A program made the translations under genes and the position numbers. A stretch of DNA of 64,000 bases. Source: Posidonia oceanica. Its lineage: Eukaryota; Streptophyta; Magnoliopsida; Alismatales; Posidoniaceae. Below are positions 11,301-23,294 of this stretch, one piece after another. Each line of letters opens with the position of its first letter. The stretch's first letter is position 1. The notes under the pieces were generated by a model. That model saw only the letters and a program-made list of their open reading frames with translations, did no database searches and was not told the origin of the DNA. The stretch spans positions 31,240,001 through 31,304,000 of the forward strand of contig JAZBRS010000049.1 of assembly GCA_037176725.1 (NCBI GenBank), read 5' to 3'.

Positions 11301-14242
11301 CCGGAGGGCCAGAGCATCGAGGGGGCATTCCGGAAGCACAGGCGTGCTCCTGGAAGTTCCCTGGACCTCGGGCGACGATCGGAGCGCGCTTCTGCTGACC
11401 GGAGCGGCGTGACAGAGCCGGAGCTCGCCGGAGAAGAAGGGAGACGACGGTGTTGACTCCGAGCAAGAGCGGCTGGAACCCTAATCTAATAGGTGGAAAA
11501 GCAAGAGAGGAGGGAGACTAAGCTAATGGTAGAGTGTAGTACCTGTTTGGGCGTCCGGAGTGCTCCCCCGACGTGGGTGGGTTCTGCAGATGCCGGCGGT
11601 GGTCGTCCGGAGCGTGCAGGCGTCGTCAACGGCTCGCGGGCGTTTGGATCGACTCCGTGTGGTCCCCCGGTGCTTCCTGAATGGCTGGGGCGAAGCTTCG
11701 TGGGCCGGCGGGAAGGATTTGCTTTTTGGGTGCACTGCTGGTCGTCTGAGGTGGGGAGAAAGGTCTGTTACTCTCTAGATCAAGTGGAGGCTTCCGGCGG
11801 GCTTTTGGAGGTTAGGTGAAGGGTTCTGGATGGTTAAATTGGACAGTGGAGGCCTGGAATGGAAGATTGCAGTCGGGTTGATTTCAGGCAGAAAAATGCA
11901 GCAGGTGTTTGTAGTGGTAGACTCGGGCTGTGGTGAGAATGAAGGCCAATGCTCAGGTGGGTTAGAGAGGTGGTGTTTCAGGGGGTTGAGCGGTGGAGTT
12001 TGGGAAGGTTTCAGGGGCTGTGGTGTCTGGAATTTTGGAGGATGTGGGAGTTGGATTCTGTTGTGGTTTCAGGGTGTTCGGGGGGAAAGGCTGGGATGGT
12101 TTCGGGCGTGGAAGGAAGGGGGAGGATGCTGGAGGTTTGGGTGAGATTGGGGGATGAATTCTGAGAGATTTGGTAGGTGTTTTGGGGTCTGAATTGTAGT
12201 GGGATCAAGGAGGAGGGAATTCTGATTTCTGGCAGAAGAAGAGGAGGGGAATTCGGTTCTCTCCGGCTGGGGATTGCACCAGGAAGAAGGAGGAGCTTTC
12301 TGGGCCGAGAAGGATGTGCTTCTAGTGTCTTGAGCTACTGGCTCTACTGGTTTTTTGGGTCTGCAGGTTCGGCAGCAATTAATTGCCGGAAGAGGTGGCG
12401 ACAGGCTTCTGACGGCACGGCCACGGCAGGCGGCGCGTGCTGGTCCGGTTTGAGCAGAAGGATGGCGAAGCGAAGAACGGTCAGGTGCAGGACGATGTGC
12501 TGTCGAATGCAGAAGGAGTTTTGCAGAGAATAAAAAGAGAGAGAAAAACCAGAAGAAGCGGGAGAGGAAGAAGACGGGAGGAGGAGGAGTTGGTCGTGGG
12601 CCGGGCTGCGCGGAAGGGAAAGAAAAGAAAGAAAGAAAAGAAGGGAGGAGGGGAGACGGGCCGGACCGGGCCCAAGAAAGGAGAAAGAAAAGAAAGAAAG
12701 AAAAATAGAAAGGAAGAAAGAAAGGAGGAAGAGAATGGAGAGAAATAAATTAGATAAAAATAAAATAAAATAAAACAAAAATAGGAAAGGTTCTTAGAGT
12801 GATTGTGTTTTAAGTTGGGACCTTGATTAAGTTTTTTAATAATTGTTTTTGATTAATTAATTGGGTTTAGAGAGATTTAGTTTTGATTAGGGTTTTTAGG
12901 GTTTTCTTTGCTTTTGATTTGTTTTGATTTTAATTGAATGTTTGTTAAGTTTTTTTTTTTAAGTTGTTTTTTGATTATGTTTTCCTTGTTAAGTACTTGG
13001 GGTGTTAGTTAGGATTTTTAAAGTTTGTTTTTAAGTTAACTAGAGTGGGTTTTAGATTTTTGATTTTGGTCTTTCTTGCTTAAGTCTTTTGGGTTGTTTT
13101 TTTTTTTTTGTTGAGTTCTTTTAATTAATTTTTTAATTAAGGTTTTCTTGTTAAGTTTTTAGTTAAGTGTTTTGGATTCTTGACTGTTTGTTTTTATTTT
13201 CAATTAAGTCTTTGAATTGTTCTTTTTTAGATTTGTTAAGTTGGGTTTCTCTTTTTCTTAATTATTTGCCTTAGCATTTCTTAATTGTTTTCCTTTCTTT
13301 TTAGGAATTGTTTTTTATTGTTTTTTGTTAGGGTTTTTACTCTTGCTTGTTTTGGTTACATTTTGGTTTTTTCCTTCATTTTACAGCATTTTCTTTTGAT
13401 TTGTTTTGCATTTTTTAGCTTGCATTCATGACTTTCCATTTTGGCTAGATTTAGTTAGGTTTAGGTTTTTAATTGTTTGTTTAATGTTTTTTAATTATTT
13501 TTCTTAGGGTTTTGGTTTGTTTTCCTTTTGTTTCAGAATTTTGAAGGTTTTTCAAGGATTTTTAGGGGTTTAGTAAGGTAAAAGAAGAGGAAATTAGAAA
13601 GGAGAGGAAAATGGAGAAATGGAGGAATAAATAGGAAAGAGAGGAGTTGAAAGAAAATAATTTTTTGAAAATCAAAGAAAATGGTAAAAATAAGATAAAA
13701 ATAGGAATAATATTGAGAACAGATAGGAGCACAAGGGGGGCCCACAGCCAAGCAAAAAAGAGGGAGAAAAAGGGGGGGAAAGAAGGAGAATAATCAGGAG
13801 AGAGAGAGGAGAGAGAAAAGAATAATCTAGGAGAGAGAAAAGGATAATTTGGGCAAAAGGAGGGTTTAGAGGTTTTGAAAAGGAGTGAATTTTGGTGGGT
13901 GTGTAGCCTATAGTCCCTAGTACTGGTCCTAGGGTTTCGGTTTGGTTTTGAGAAGGTTTTGGAAGGGTTTTGAGGTGTAGAAAAATGGTATTTTGGCCTA
14001 AGTTTTCTGGGATTTTTGGGAGTAGTTTTGATTTGAAATTTTGAGGGTTCTTTGGTGGGTTTGCTAAGTTAGGAAGGGTGAGTTTTCCTATGATTTTTGG
14101 GTAGTTTTTGGGTTCGAGAAAGGGGTGTAATCTTAGGTTGAGTTTGGACTTGTTTTGAGGGGAAAGAAGAAAAGAAAGGTGTGGGTTCAGAAGCCACCAG
14201 AAGATTCCAATCGATTCAGCCTGTCAAAATGGAGTGTCAACA
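8398..14242 (-). mobile_element. 3' LTR of the minus-strand A element (5.8 kb)
   Basis: On the minus strand the LTR starts TGTTGACACTCC at 14242 and ends GGGATTACTACA at 8398. It is essentially full length compared with the LTR at 38332-44126. It holds a large 29-bp repeat block (9070-9935), the donor CCAAG|GTAAGT (intron starts at 9995), a second donor-like AAACAG|GTAC (intron starts at 11542), a GC-rich part (about 11120-12700), a T-rich part (12800-13560) and a purine-rich part. A PBS-like TGGCGACTCCG lies at 8560-8570, about 170 bp inside its end. Confidence 0.92.
9070..9935 (-). repeat. 29-bp minisatellite inside LTR (about 28 copies)
   Basis: This is the largest of the four blocks. Unit starts at 9482, 9511, 9540 and 9569 show exact 29-bp spacing, with 30- and 31-bp variants elsewhere. 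Since 29 is not a multiple of three, the minus strand reads through all three frames in turn, giving a false 279-codon open frame with a 29-residue super-repeat rich in Cys, Phe, Leu and Arg. Confidence 0.92.
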
Positions 14243-14255
14243 GATGCCCCTCCCT
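14243..14255 (-). promoter_or_regulatory. Polypurine tract of the minus-strand A element
   Basis: On the minus strand AGGGAGGGGCATC lies directly before the LTR start TGTTGACA. The plus-strand relative has AGGAAGGGACATC at the same place (38319-38331). It primes plus-strand DNA synthesis in LTR elements. Confidence 0.75.
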
Positions 14256-14820
14256 GAGTGAGGTCAAGCGAAGCGAGGCCACTGCTCAGGGTTGACGAGA
14301 CACCCCATCTGACCGACGGGAGCAGAGGATTGCTGTCGGCGTGAGCCACTTATTCGGCGAATGCACCGAACGTCGTAGATCGTTACCGCAATGCAAAGTG
14401 CAGGTGCAGATGGATGGAATGCAATGTATGCAATGCATGCTGATGCTGATGCAATGCAAAAGTTAGTGCCGGAGTTAGTACAGATGGGGAAGCTGATACA
14501 ACGCGGATGATGCTGATGATGCCGATGATGCTTAGACTAGCTTGCGATGTTGTGCGACTGAAGAGTTGATGCAACAGGATGCTGAAAGGGGGAGCTGCAG
14601 CATGACGCGGAACTTGGCGGTAAGTCCAAACCTGCGCAACAAGGAGGGGAAAAAGGGGCAGCTTGTTCTCGCCTGAGGGAGCAAGCAAGCAAGGCGACTG
14701 GAGCCGCGCAGAGAAAAGGGGGAACCACAACAACAAGGGTGCGATGAGAGAGGGGGACCATCTCCTGGCGCGGAGGGATGGGGGGCTTCGTCTTTTGGAA
14801 CGAAGTTGCGCGAAGAAAGC

Positions 14821-15715
14821 AATAAGTTATCAAACTTATCGGCCCAGGGGGATGAGTTTCGGATCATCCGCCGAGAGTGATAGTTTACGGTCCTATCAAC
14901 CAAAAGCGATAGTTTACGGTCCTATCAACCGGAAGGTGCAGTTGTGAGTGATAGTTACTGGATATCAGCTGTATAACATGGTTGCAGGTGATATTTTTGG
15001 ATATCAGCCCAGGATGAGTTTTGGATCATCAGCCAGAAGTGATAGTTTACAGTCCTATCAACCGAAAAGGGCAAATCATGAGTGATAGTTACTGGATATC
15101 AGCCGTATAACATAATTGCGAGTGATAGTTTTGGATATCAGCCCAGGATGAGTTTTGGATCATCAGCCAAAGAATGATAGTTTACGGTCCTATCAACCGG
15201 AAAGAGCAATTGCAAGGGATAGTTACTGGATATCAGCCGTATAACGTAATTGCGAGTGATAGTTTTGGATATCAGCCCAGGATGAGTTTTGGATCATCAA
15301 CCAGAGAATGATAGTTTACGGTCCTATCAACCGGAAGGGGTGTTTGCGAGTGATAGTTACTGGATATCAGCCGTATAATGCAATTGCGAGTGATAGTTTT
15401 GGATATCAGTCCAGGATGAGTTTTGGATCATCAGCCAAAGAATGATAGTTTACGGTCCTATCAACCGGAAAGAGCAATTGCAAGGGATAGTTACTGGATA
15501 TCAGCCGTATAACGTAATTGCCAGTGATAGTTTTGGATAGCAGCCCAGGATGAGTTTTGGATCATCAGCCAAAGAATGATAGTTTACGGTCCTATCAACC
15601 GGAAAGGGGCAATTACGAGTGACAGTTACTGGGTGTCAGCCGTATAACACAACTGCGGGATAGTTTTGGATATCAGTCCAAGATAATAGTTGACAGTCCT
15701 ATCAACCGGAAAGAG
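14821..15715 (-). repeat. 134-bp tandem array of short stem-loops (post-pol region)
   Basis: AGTTTACGG-type marks recur at 14911, 15044, 15179, 15312, 15447 and 15581, so the period is 133-135 bp. Each unit holds four short inverted repeats: GATAG-9 nt-CTATC, GATA-9 nt-TATC, GATA-8 nt-TATC and GATGA-8 nt-TCATC. The units at 15179 and 15447 are more alike than neighbours, hinting at a two-unit (268-bp) higher-order repeat. It lies between the extra ORF and the PPT. Confidence 0.85.
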
Positions 15716-15729
15716 CAGTGATTGATTGC

Positions 15730-15766
<37 letters not shown>

Positions 15767-15768
15767 CA
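15716..15768. repeat. (GATT)n microsatellite
   Basis: About ten GATT units lie between the two stem-loop arrays. Confidence 0.9.
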
Positions 15769-16170
15769 GAAAGGGATTGATAAGATATTGGACTTATCGA
15801 CCGGTAAAGAGAAAGGGGTGATAAGATATCGGACTTATCGGCCGGCAAAGAGGGAATAAAGGAATGATAAGATATCGGACTTATCGGCCGGCAAAGGGAA
15901 AGGGGTCATAAGATATCGGACTTATCGGCCGGCAAATGAATAAAAGAATAGAGTGATAAGATATCGGACTTATCGGCCGGCAAAGAGAGGATAAAGGAAT
16001 GATAAGATATCGAACTTATCGGCCGGCAAAGAGGAAGAGATGATAAGATATCGGACTTATCGACCGGCAAAGGGAAAGAGATGATAAGATATCAGACTTA
16101 TCGGCCGGCAAAGGGATAAAGGAACAGAATGATAAGATATCGGACTTATCGGCCGGCAAAGGGGAAATAA
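15769..16170 (-). repeat. 41/47-bp tandem array, GATAAG...CTTATC stem-loops (9 copies)
   Basis: The perfect inverted repeat GATAAG-ATATCGGA-CTTATC, followed by GGCCGGCAAAG, starts at 15779, 15820, 15866, 15906, 15954, 16001, 16042, 16083 and 16131. The 15906 copy begins CATAAG. Spacing switches between about 41 and about 47 bp through the length of an A/G-rich spacer, while the stem and loop barely change. Confidence 0.9.
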
Positions 16171-16619
16171 AGAGATGATACGGATGAGATACCACAGGAC
16201 ATCTGCAAAGATGCCCCTGGTATCAGGATGATACTAGGGGTCAGCCGAAGCGTCCCTGGCATCGAAAAGCGAAGGATGGACAAAACTAACATGCTTGTCA
16301 AACGAGTAGTTTGGGGTACCAGCCCGATGGAGGCTCAGCTGGGGATGTCTGGTAGCAGGATTTGACGGCGTGGGTCCGCAGAGGTCCTGGAGTCTAGGTT
16401 GATTGCTGAGGACTTTCCTGCGTCATGTTGGCAACAAGTCTGGCCAAGGGCCTCAAGATATGATTGGCAAGGAACATGGAATGCATTAAGCAGTTTTGAA
16501 ATGCAAGCAGCCAGCACAAAATGCTTTTGCATTGATGGAACCGTTGATTACACGCCTGTGGCAGGCCAAAAGATACAACATAACTTGAAAGGAAATTAAA
16601 CGGCAGCTGCATAACGGCT
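16171..16619 (-). other. Unassigned stretch between hairpin array and extra ORF
   Basis: It has no clear coding signal. It lies downstream of the extra ORF's stop in the element's direction and probably belongs to its 3' untranslated region. Confidence 0.4.
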
Positions 16620-17818
16620 CTAGCTGGTTCGGGCCTTCTTTGATTTTCCAGAGTCAGGGAACAAGGGACCGCTTGGCGGGATTTCATTGATGGACCAGAG
16701 GTCTTGCACCTCGGTGATGTACTCAGGAGTACACCCTGTGCCTCTCGTAGCCGCGATGTCTGTTGATCGCACTCCATGCTGCATCAGATTGGCTAGTTCC
16801 TTCGTTGGGGCAGTTGTACTAAGGGGATATGCTTGAAGGAGCCTAGGTGCCGTGCTGTCGACAAAGGCACCCTGCTGGAAACCGAGGTGCAAGACCCTGA
16901 TAGGGTGGTATTCCACACCCACGGTGAATCCTGGTAGTACGATCAGCCGCATGTCGCGTGTGCTGAAGAAGACAGTGAATGGTTCGGCCATGGAAGGGAT
17001 GATGCGCCAGGTTACTGTGTCATCTGTCAGTTCTGATAGCTTCTTGTATTCTTCCTTGACGCTCTTGACTGTCTTGGCATGGCCGCTGTTGCAGTAGGCC
17101 TCGAAAGCGTGTACCTAGGGGCGCAGAAGGTCTATCTTGGTGTGTGCGGCTAGCCAAACCTGAATAAGTGCCCCGCAACCATGAAAGTGGCGGCAGCGAT
17201 GCGAGATGCGGTCCAGTCCGCGGTATGTTTCTACCAGAACAACCGGCGCTAGGTCTATCTGCCGAGTCACCACAGCGAGTGCTATTTCGGCGATCTCGAC
17301 GACCACTGTCGCTTTACCATGAGTAAAGACCAGCTCGCCTAGGAAACGGGTAACAATCCTCGGAGCCACAGCTCGTCTCCAAGTTCAACGCGCTTTTCCA
17401 TAGTATCATCAAAATATGCTAGGCGAAGTAGGGGCGTGGGCCCACTGGTGCAAATCAGTCTTTGCTGGCAACTTCGAGTAGAGAGCCCAGTCAGCTGTTT
17501 CGGGACCGCAATGTATCCGTCACGCCTCATGAAGATGGGCGGCCCCAAGATCTTGGAAAAGCCACAGATCTAGCGCACTTCCTCCAGCATGGGCGTCAGT
17601 TCAGTTCTGCCAAAACGGAAGACATGGTGCGCCGGTTTCCAGAACCTTGCAGCGGCACACAGAAGATGGCGGCTCACTTCTACATCAGCAGCCTTCAGCA
17701 GTTTGGTTGGAATGCCCCATAGACGCAGCTTCTCGCAGTCATCTTTGGTAAGCTTGCCGATCCACTCTCACAGGATCTCAGAACAGTGTGCCGGGGTCAC
17801 TAGAGTGGGGAAACCCAT
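16620..17818 (-). pseudogene. DUF7745-like extra ORF of the Gypsy element (decayed)
   Basis: The product is about 400 residues if the breaks are ignored. It starts MGFPTLVTPAHCSEIL at 17818 and ends ...KSKKARTS at 16620. In-frame stops occur after SEIL and after PMLEEVR, and there is a frameshift near 17350. Marks that recall plant family DUF7745, from memory, are RFWKPAHHVFRFGRTELTPM, an ILVETYR-like segment (here VLVETYRGLDRI) and a GCGALIQVWL segment. That family of unknown function is often linked to plant Gypsy elements. It lies downstream of integrase on the same strand, the usual place for an additional ORF in the Tat group. A TTGGTAACAG acceptor-like site lies shortly upstream. The function is unknown; the family call is not certain. 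Confidence 0.5.
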
Positions 17819-19171
17819 TGCGCAGACTGCAGAACGTAGGCAGACGGCTGTCGCAAAATCTTCAGGTACCTGTTACCAAGACTATGAATTATCAGATTTC
17901 ATATAGGCACATAATTACTGATTGAAAGCAGACTCTGAAGCTGGTAAAACAGTTCAACACATCCAACAGTAAACATTCAGATCATGGCAACTAAACACAT
18001 ATAAGCAAAGAGATTCTGTTGGCGCGGGGCGGGGACCGGCAAGAGTTCTGGGTCATCGCAGCCCGATGATGCCAACGCGTGCTGAGTAGGAGTACTGTCT
18101 CAGTGCCAAAGCAAGCCTTGCAAAGCGGAATGATCAAAGGGAGGGGAGATAATTGGAAATGCAGATGTATGCATGATTTTTGATTGGTGTAGTTTGCCCT
18201 CAGCATCGGGAGTGCTTTGGTGCCTGCTGCACCGGAAGGGAGCGGTCCTTGACTCACTAGACTCTACTCAGACTCTTAACTTGTTGGTGGCACTCCAGGA
18301 AAGGGTGTTGGTGATGTTTGGTGGTGGTGTAGAGAGGACGAGCTCCATGCCAAACTCTCAAGGACTTACACTCACTCCTACCTTTTCCCTCTTTTTTTAT
18401 GTAGGTGTGCAAGGCTCTCCTCATTCCTATTTTGGAAACAAGGAGGACCTGGTCCGAACTTTGACTCTTCTCTGGGGTAGGTGAAAGGTGCAGGATTACC
18501 TTGCCTGCCTTCATTTTGGGATTTGACTTTTGTTCCTCTCCTTTTCCTTTTCTATCATTCTCTTTTTTTTTCTTTTCTATCATTCTCTTTTTCTTTTTCT
18601 TTTTCTTTCTTTTCTTTTTTTTTCTTTTTTTTTCCCTTTTTTTTTCAGGCTTGCAGGTCTCCGCTATCCCTACCCTAGAGGAAATGGGTGTCTGACTTCT
18701 AAGCCGTGGGGGTTAGGGCCTTCGGGTACTGACTTCTAGCTTTCTCTTTCTTTCCTTTCTTATACATCCGGGCATAGATATGTGTTCCTTTCTGGCTAAT
18801 GCCTAGCATCTTTCTAGGAGTGTAAGTCCCTAGGTGTTTGGGCATTTCGCCCGTGCTCACTGAGTAGTGGCTCCCTCACTAGCTAAGACATCTAAGTAGT
18901 GTCAGGTGAGGTCGGGAGACTCCTTCCGGAGCAGGCAAGCACTTCCGATTTTCATCACCGGGCAAGGGAGTGATGCATGATTAAAGGGGATGACGATGAT
19001 GATTGTAAAGGAGATGAGAGAAGGAATGTAGGGGAATGCCGTGATAAAAAAAAAATGCAGAAGATAGGATGAAGCGATGTATGGGGGAGATAAGGCGAAA
19101 AGAGGAACAGAAACATGCGAGTGATGGGAGTACGAAAGGTGGGACGAAGGATCCGCAATGGTTGCACCCAG
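17819..19171 (-). other. Spacer between integrase and extra ORF, with C/T-rich run
   Basis: No coding signal is seen. Positions 18530-18650 are an almost pure pyrimidine run on the plus strand. The stretch around 18840-18910 is homologous (inverted) to about 36080-36130 in the plus-strand relative, sharing 'GAGGGAGCCAC', so it is family 3' sequence. Confidence 0.5.
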
Positions 19172-21213
19172 CTACTGATAGTACTTCTTGAGGTAGCACA
19201 AGTTGACCAGGTCCATGTCCTCAAGAGTTACCGCGCCGCTTGAGAAGATCTGTTTAACCACGAAGGGGCCACGCCAGTTAGGTTGAAATTTGCCTCAACC
19301 GTCGGGTAAATGAATGGCACGCAGAACGAGATCCCCTGGCTGGAAGCTTCTGGGCCGGACTTTCTTCAAGAACGCTCTAGCCATTCGTTTCTGGTAACAA
19401 TGAGCATTATGCATAGCTTTTAGTATGTGCTCATCAATCAGATTCAGTTGGACGCAGCGATCTTCGACCCATTCTGCCTCTTCAACTCAGCTTCTCGTAG
19501 GATCGGTAGTGAGGGGATCTCTACTTCGACGGGTAATACCGCTTCCACGCCGTACACCAGAGAGTACGGGGTGGCTCCTGTCGAGGTCCGGATTGATGTT
19601 CTGTACGCCCAGAGCGCGTACGGGAGCTTATCGTGCCAATCTTTGTGGGTTTCTGCCATCTTCTTCATGATTTTGATAATGTTTTTGTTAGCAGACTCCA
19701 CCGCTCCATTCATCTGTGGCCGATAAGGCGAGGACCTGTGATGCTTGATCTTGAGACTCTGCAGGTACTCCTCGGTTCTTTTGGCAATGAAGTTTGTGCC
19801 ATTATCGGAGATAATGGAGTGCGGGACCTCGTATCGGGCAACGATACTGTTCCTGATAAACTTTTCTGTTGCCACCGCGGTGACTGTCTTATAAGAGGCT
19901 GCTTCCACCCACTTAGTGAAGTAGTCAATTGCTACCATGATGAAGCGATGGCCGTTTGAAGCAGCGGGGTGTATTGCGCCAATGACGTCGATCCCCCAAG
20001 TGGAGAAAGGCCATGGCGAGGACATGTTATGCAGTTGATGAGGGGGAGTCTTGATAAAGTTACCATGGACCTGACAGTTGTGGCATTTACGCACGAACCG
20101 GCAACAGTCCGCCTCCATAGTTTGCCAGAAATATCCTTGGAGCATGATCTTCTTGGCTAAGAGGACGCCGTTCATGTGCGGGCCACAGGTCCCTGCATGC
20201 ACTTGAAGCATTAGCGTATCAGCCTCCAGCTTGTCCAGGCAGCGTAATAGCATCTGATTGTATGACCGTCTGTATAGCTGCCCAGCTCCTAATACATATT
20301 TTGACGCCAGACGCGCCAAAGTTCTCTTATCTTCTGCAGTGGTGCCAGGCGGAAGGCTACTGGATTCCAAGAATGCTTTAATGTCGTGATACCATGGCCG
20401 CTCTTCTGCCGAATCTGCTTCCTCTACGTTCATGCAATGCGCGGGCTCCTCTATGCAGGTAACTGACACATCTACCATGCTGTCTTCTGGTATACTGAGC
20501 CAGGATGCCAGGGTTGCTAGTGCGTCTGCATACGCATTCTTTGCTCTGTTCATGTATGTGAAGTTGATGCTCCTGAACTCTTCTATTAGCCTCAGCAGGC
20601 ATTCGTGATATGGCACAAGTTTCGGATCCTTTGTCTTCCAATCGCCATTCACTTGAGAGATCACCAGCATGGCATCGCCGTGCACTCGCAACTTCTGCGC
20701 CTTATGCTCGAGGGCGGCTTTCAAACCCATGATGCATGCTTCATATTCTGCTTCATTGTTTGTGCATGTGAAAGTCAACTTCCTCGCAAAAGGAATCATC
20801 TGCCCCTGGGGCGTGGTCAGCACTGCGCCTATGCCTCGACCCTTTTTGTTGACAGCGCCGTCAAAGTATAATTGCCATTGCTCTTGCTCCTCAGGGTCTT
20901 TCTCCTCAGAGTCCTCCATTGCAAAGAGAATGTCCTCGTCAGGGAACTGCGTCTGGAGTGGCTGGTATTCAGGCAAAGGAAAATCAGCAAGGTGATCTGC
21001 CATAGCCTGGCCCTTCATAGATCTTTGTGTGACGAAGGTGATGTCGTACTGAGATAGCAACACCTGCCATTTGACACATCTGCCCACCAAAGCTGGCTTT
21101 TGGAAGAGAAACTTGATAGGATCATGCCGGCACAAGAGCTGAACTGGGTATGCCATCATATAATGCCTCAGTTTCTGTGCGGCCCAAACAAGGGACAAGC
21201 AGGTCTTCTCCAT
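19172..21213 (-). pseudogene. Gypsy RNase H, second RNase H and integrase (decayed)
   Basis: One 589-codon open stretch (21213-19444) begins inside the element's own RNase H (residues 1-75, including MEKTCLSLVWAAQKLRHYM). A second RNase H follows at about 115-238 with the full DEDD set: D118, E156, D180, D230. Integrase follows: zinc-binding H339, H346, C377, C380 and catalytic D409, D470, E506 with 35 residues between the last two. A frameshift near 19450 moves the C-terminal domain, with NWRGPFVVKQIF, into another frame; it ends YLKKYYQ at 19172. A TGA at 21232 separates this part from RT. Two RNase H domains are a mark of Tat/Ogre elements. Confidence 0.9.
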
Positions 21214-21231
21214 TGTGCTGTACCTGGCCTC

Positions 21232-22818
21232 TCATTCATTAAACTTCTTGCTCAGGTAATAAATGGCGCGCTCCTTCCTACCAGATTCGTCGTGTTGGCC
21301 CAAGACGGCGCCCAAGGAATGCTGCGTGGTAGAAAGGTAGAGAAGCAAAGGTCTTCCTGGCGTGGGAGGAACCAGGACAGGAGGTTTGACCAGAAGTTGC
21401 TTGATTTTATCAAATGCGGCCTGGCACTCCTCATTCCAGTCGATTTGTGCATTCTTCTTCAGGAGTTTGAATATAGGCTCGCAGATGGACGTAAGCTGTG
21501 CAATGAAGCGACTGATATACTGTAAATGCCCAAGTAGGCCTCGAACCTCCTTCTCGGTTCTAAGGGGTGGCATGTCCATGATGGCTTTTGCTTTCATCGG
21601 GTCCACTTCAATCCCCCTTTGGCTAACAATGTAGCCCAGAAGTTTGCCAGATGAAACCCCAAACACGCATTTACTAGGGTTAAGTCTCAGTCTGTATTTC
21701 CTCAATCGGTCAAAGAGCTTCTTCAGGCAAGCAAGGTGATCCTCAGGCTCTTTGGTCTTAGCAATCATGTCGTCTACATAGACCTCCACTTCTTGGTGCA
21801 TGAGGTCGTGAAAAAGTGTAGTCATGACCCTCTGATAGGTTGCGCCAGCATTCTTCAGCCCAAACGGCATAACCTGATAACAGAAGACCCCCCAGGGGGT
21901 GATGAATGAAGTCTTTTCCATGTCTTCTTTTGCCATTTTGATCTGATTATAGCCGGAGAAGCCGTCCATAAAGGATAGCATCTTGTGGCCCGCAGTGTTG
22001 TCGACTAGGACGTCAATGTGAGGCAATGGGAAGTCATCCTTGGGGCTCGCCTTGTTCAGGTCCCTGTAGTCGATACATATCCGGATCCGGCCATCCTTCT
22101 TGGGCACTGGCACGATGTTCGCAAGCCACTCAAGGCAAAGGATGACCTTCAGAAAATTGACATCGAGCTGCTTCATTATCTCTTCCTTGATCATGAGCAG
22201 CCACTGTGGTCGCCATCTTCTCAGCTTCTGCTTTACTGGCTTGGCATCTGGTTATAGGGGCAAGTTATGGACTACTATTTCGACATCGAGGCCAACCATA
22301 TCTTCACAAGTCCAGGCGAAGACGTCCGCATACTCTTTCAGAAATGCGATGAACTCTATTCTGACCTGGGGCGATAGTAGGGCGCTGATGCGAACTTCTT
22401 TGGTTTCTTCGGCTGTGCCGAGGTTAACAACCTCTGTTTCTTCCTCAACATGCAGGTTGGGACCTTCTGGATCGTCGTTGTAGGGCCAGAACTCAGGCAA
22501 TGGGTCATCATTCTCATCCTCGCCTGTATCGTCTTCTTCTCCGTATGCAACAAGTTCCGAGAGGATCTCCTTTTCGAAGGTGGGGTTTGTTATATCAAAG
22601 GAGTGTAGATGTTCTGCTTCTTGGCCCTGGTGACGCCTCAGGATGGTCACGCCTACTCGAGTGTTTCTGTATCCTCGGCGCGCGACCTCTGTCCTAGTGA
22701 CTTCCCCTGTCTGTTCTGCTGCTGATGACACTGCTGCATGCTCTGCTGATACTACTAAAGGTCTTGCTGATTCTGCGACTGATACTACTGATGGCCCTAC
22801 TACTGAGACTGCTGACAA
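21232..22818 (-). pseudogene. Gypsy reverse transcriptase region (decayed)
   Basis: The pre-RT part (22818-22252) contains FLKEYADVFAWTCEDM and ends at a TAA. The same frame continues through 22194-21232 with the RT core: VPVPKKDGRIRICIDYRDLN, the FMDGFSGYNQIKM block, PFGLKNAGATYQR and the catalytic YVDD at residues 139-142 of that stretch. It stops at a TGA (21232) where family members have a Cys codon. It copies the element RNA into DNA; the stops make it inactive as it stands. Confidence 0.92.
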
Positions 22819-23294
22819 CTCTGTTACTGATTCTGCTTTCTGCTCTGTTACTGCTGTTGCGTGATCTGCTGGTGCTTCCTCTTCTGAGTCTGCAAATATG
22901 CTTGTGGAGGGTACGTCGGACTAGCGGCTGACCTGGGTACTGCCACTTGCTACCCTGCCCAAGCAAGGCATGTGCTGCACGAGCCACCTAGACCCACCTT
23001 CTGGTTGAAGGGTAATGAGCTCGTCTGGTCTAGGGGGTCCGGTATTACTGAATTTTCTTCCAGGACCATGATGGAGGCGTGGTCTTCTCATAGAGGAGGG
23101 TCCGTAACCACGGCTTTTCCTTTCCTTTCTACGGCTTGGTGCTGTGCCAGGTCTTCTGCTATCGACTCGAGCTGTTCTTGATAAAATAGCTCCAAATCAA
23201 ACATCCATGAATCGACCTGGGCTTCTATCGCCCCTCCTTCCTCCTCATCCGAGGGTGAGTCGACGTAGTAGGCGTCGGGGGCCTGCGGCACTGG
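22819..23294 (-). other. Low-conservation linker between protease and RT
   Basis: Acidic and Ser/Thr/Ala-rich low-complexity coding remnants occur in shifting frames, for example simple runs of Thr/Ala/Ser codons near 22720-22860. At least one frameshift separates the protease frame from the RT frame here. Ogre elements are known to have an intron in this part, but I cannot show one. Confidence 0.4.
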
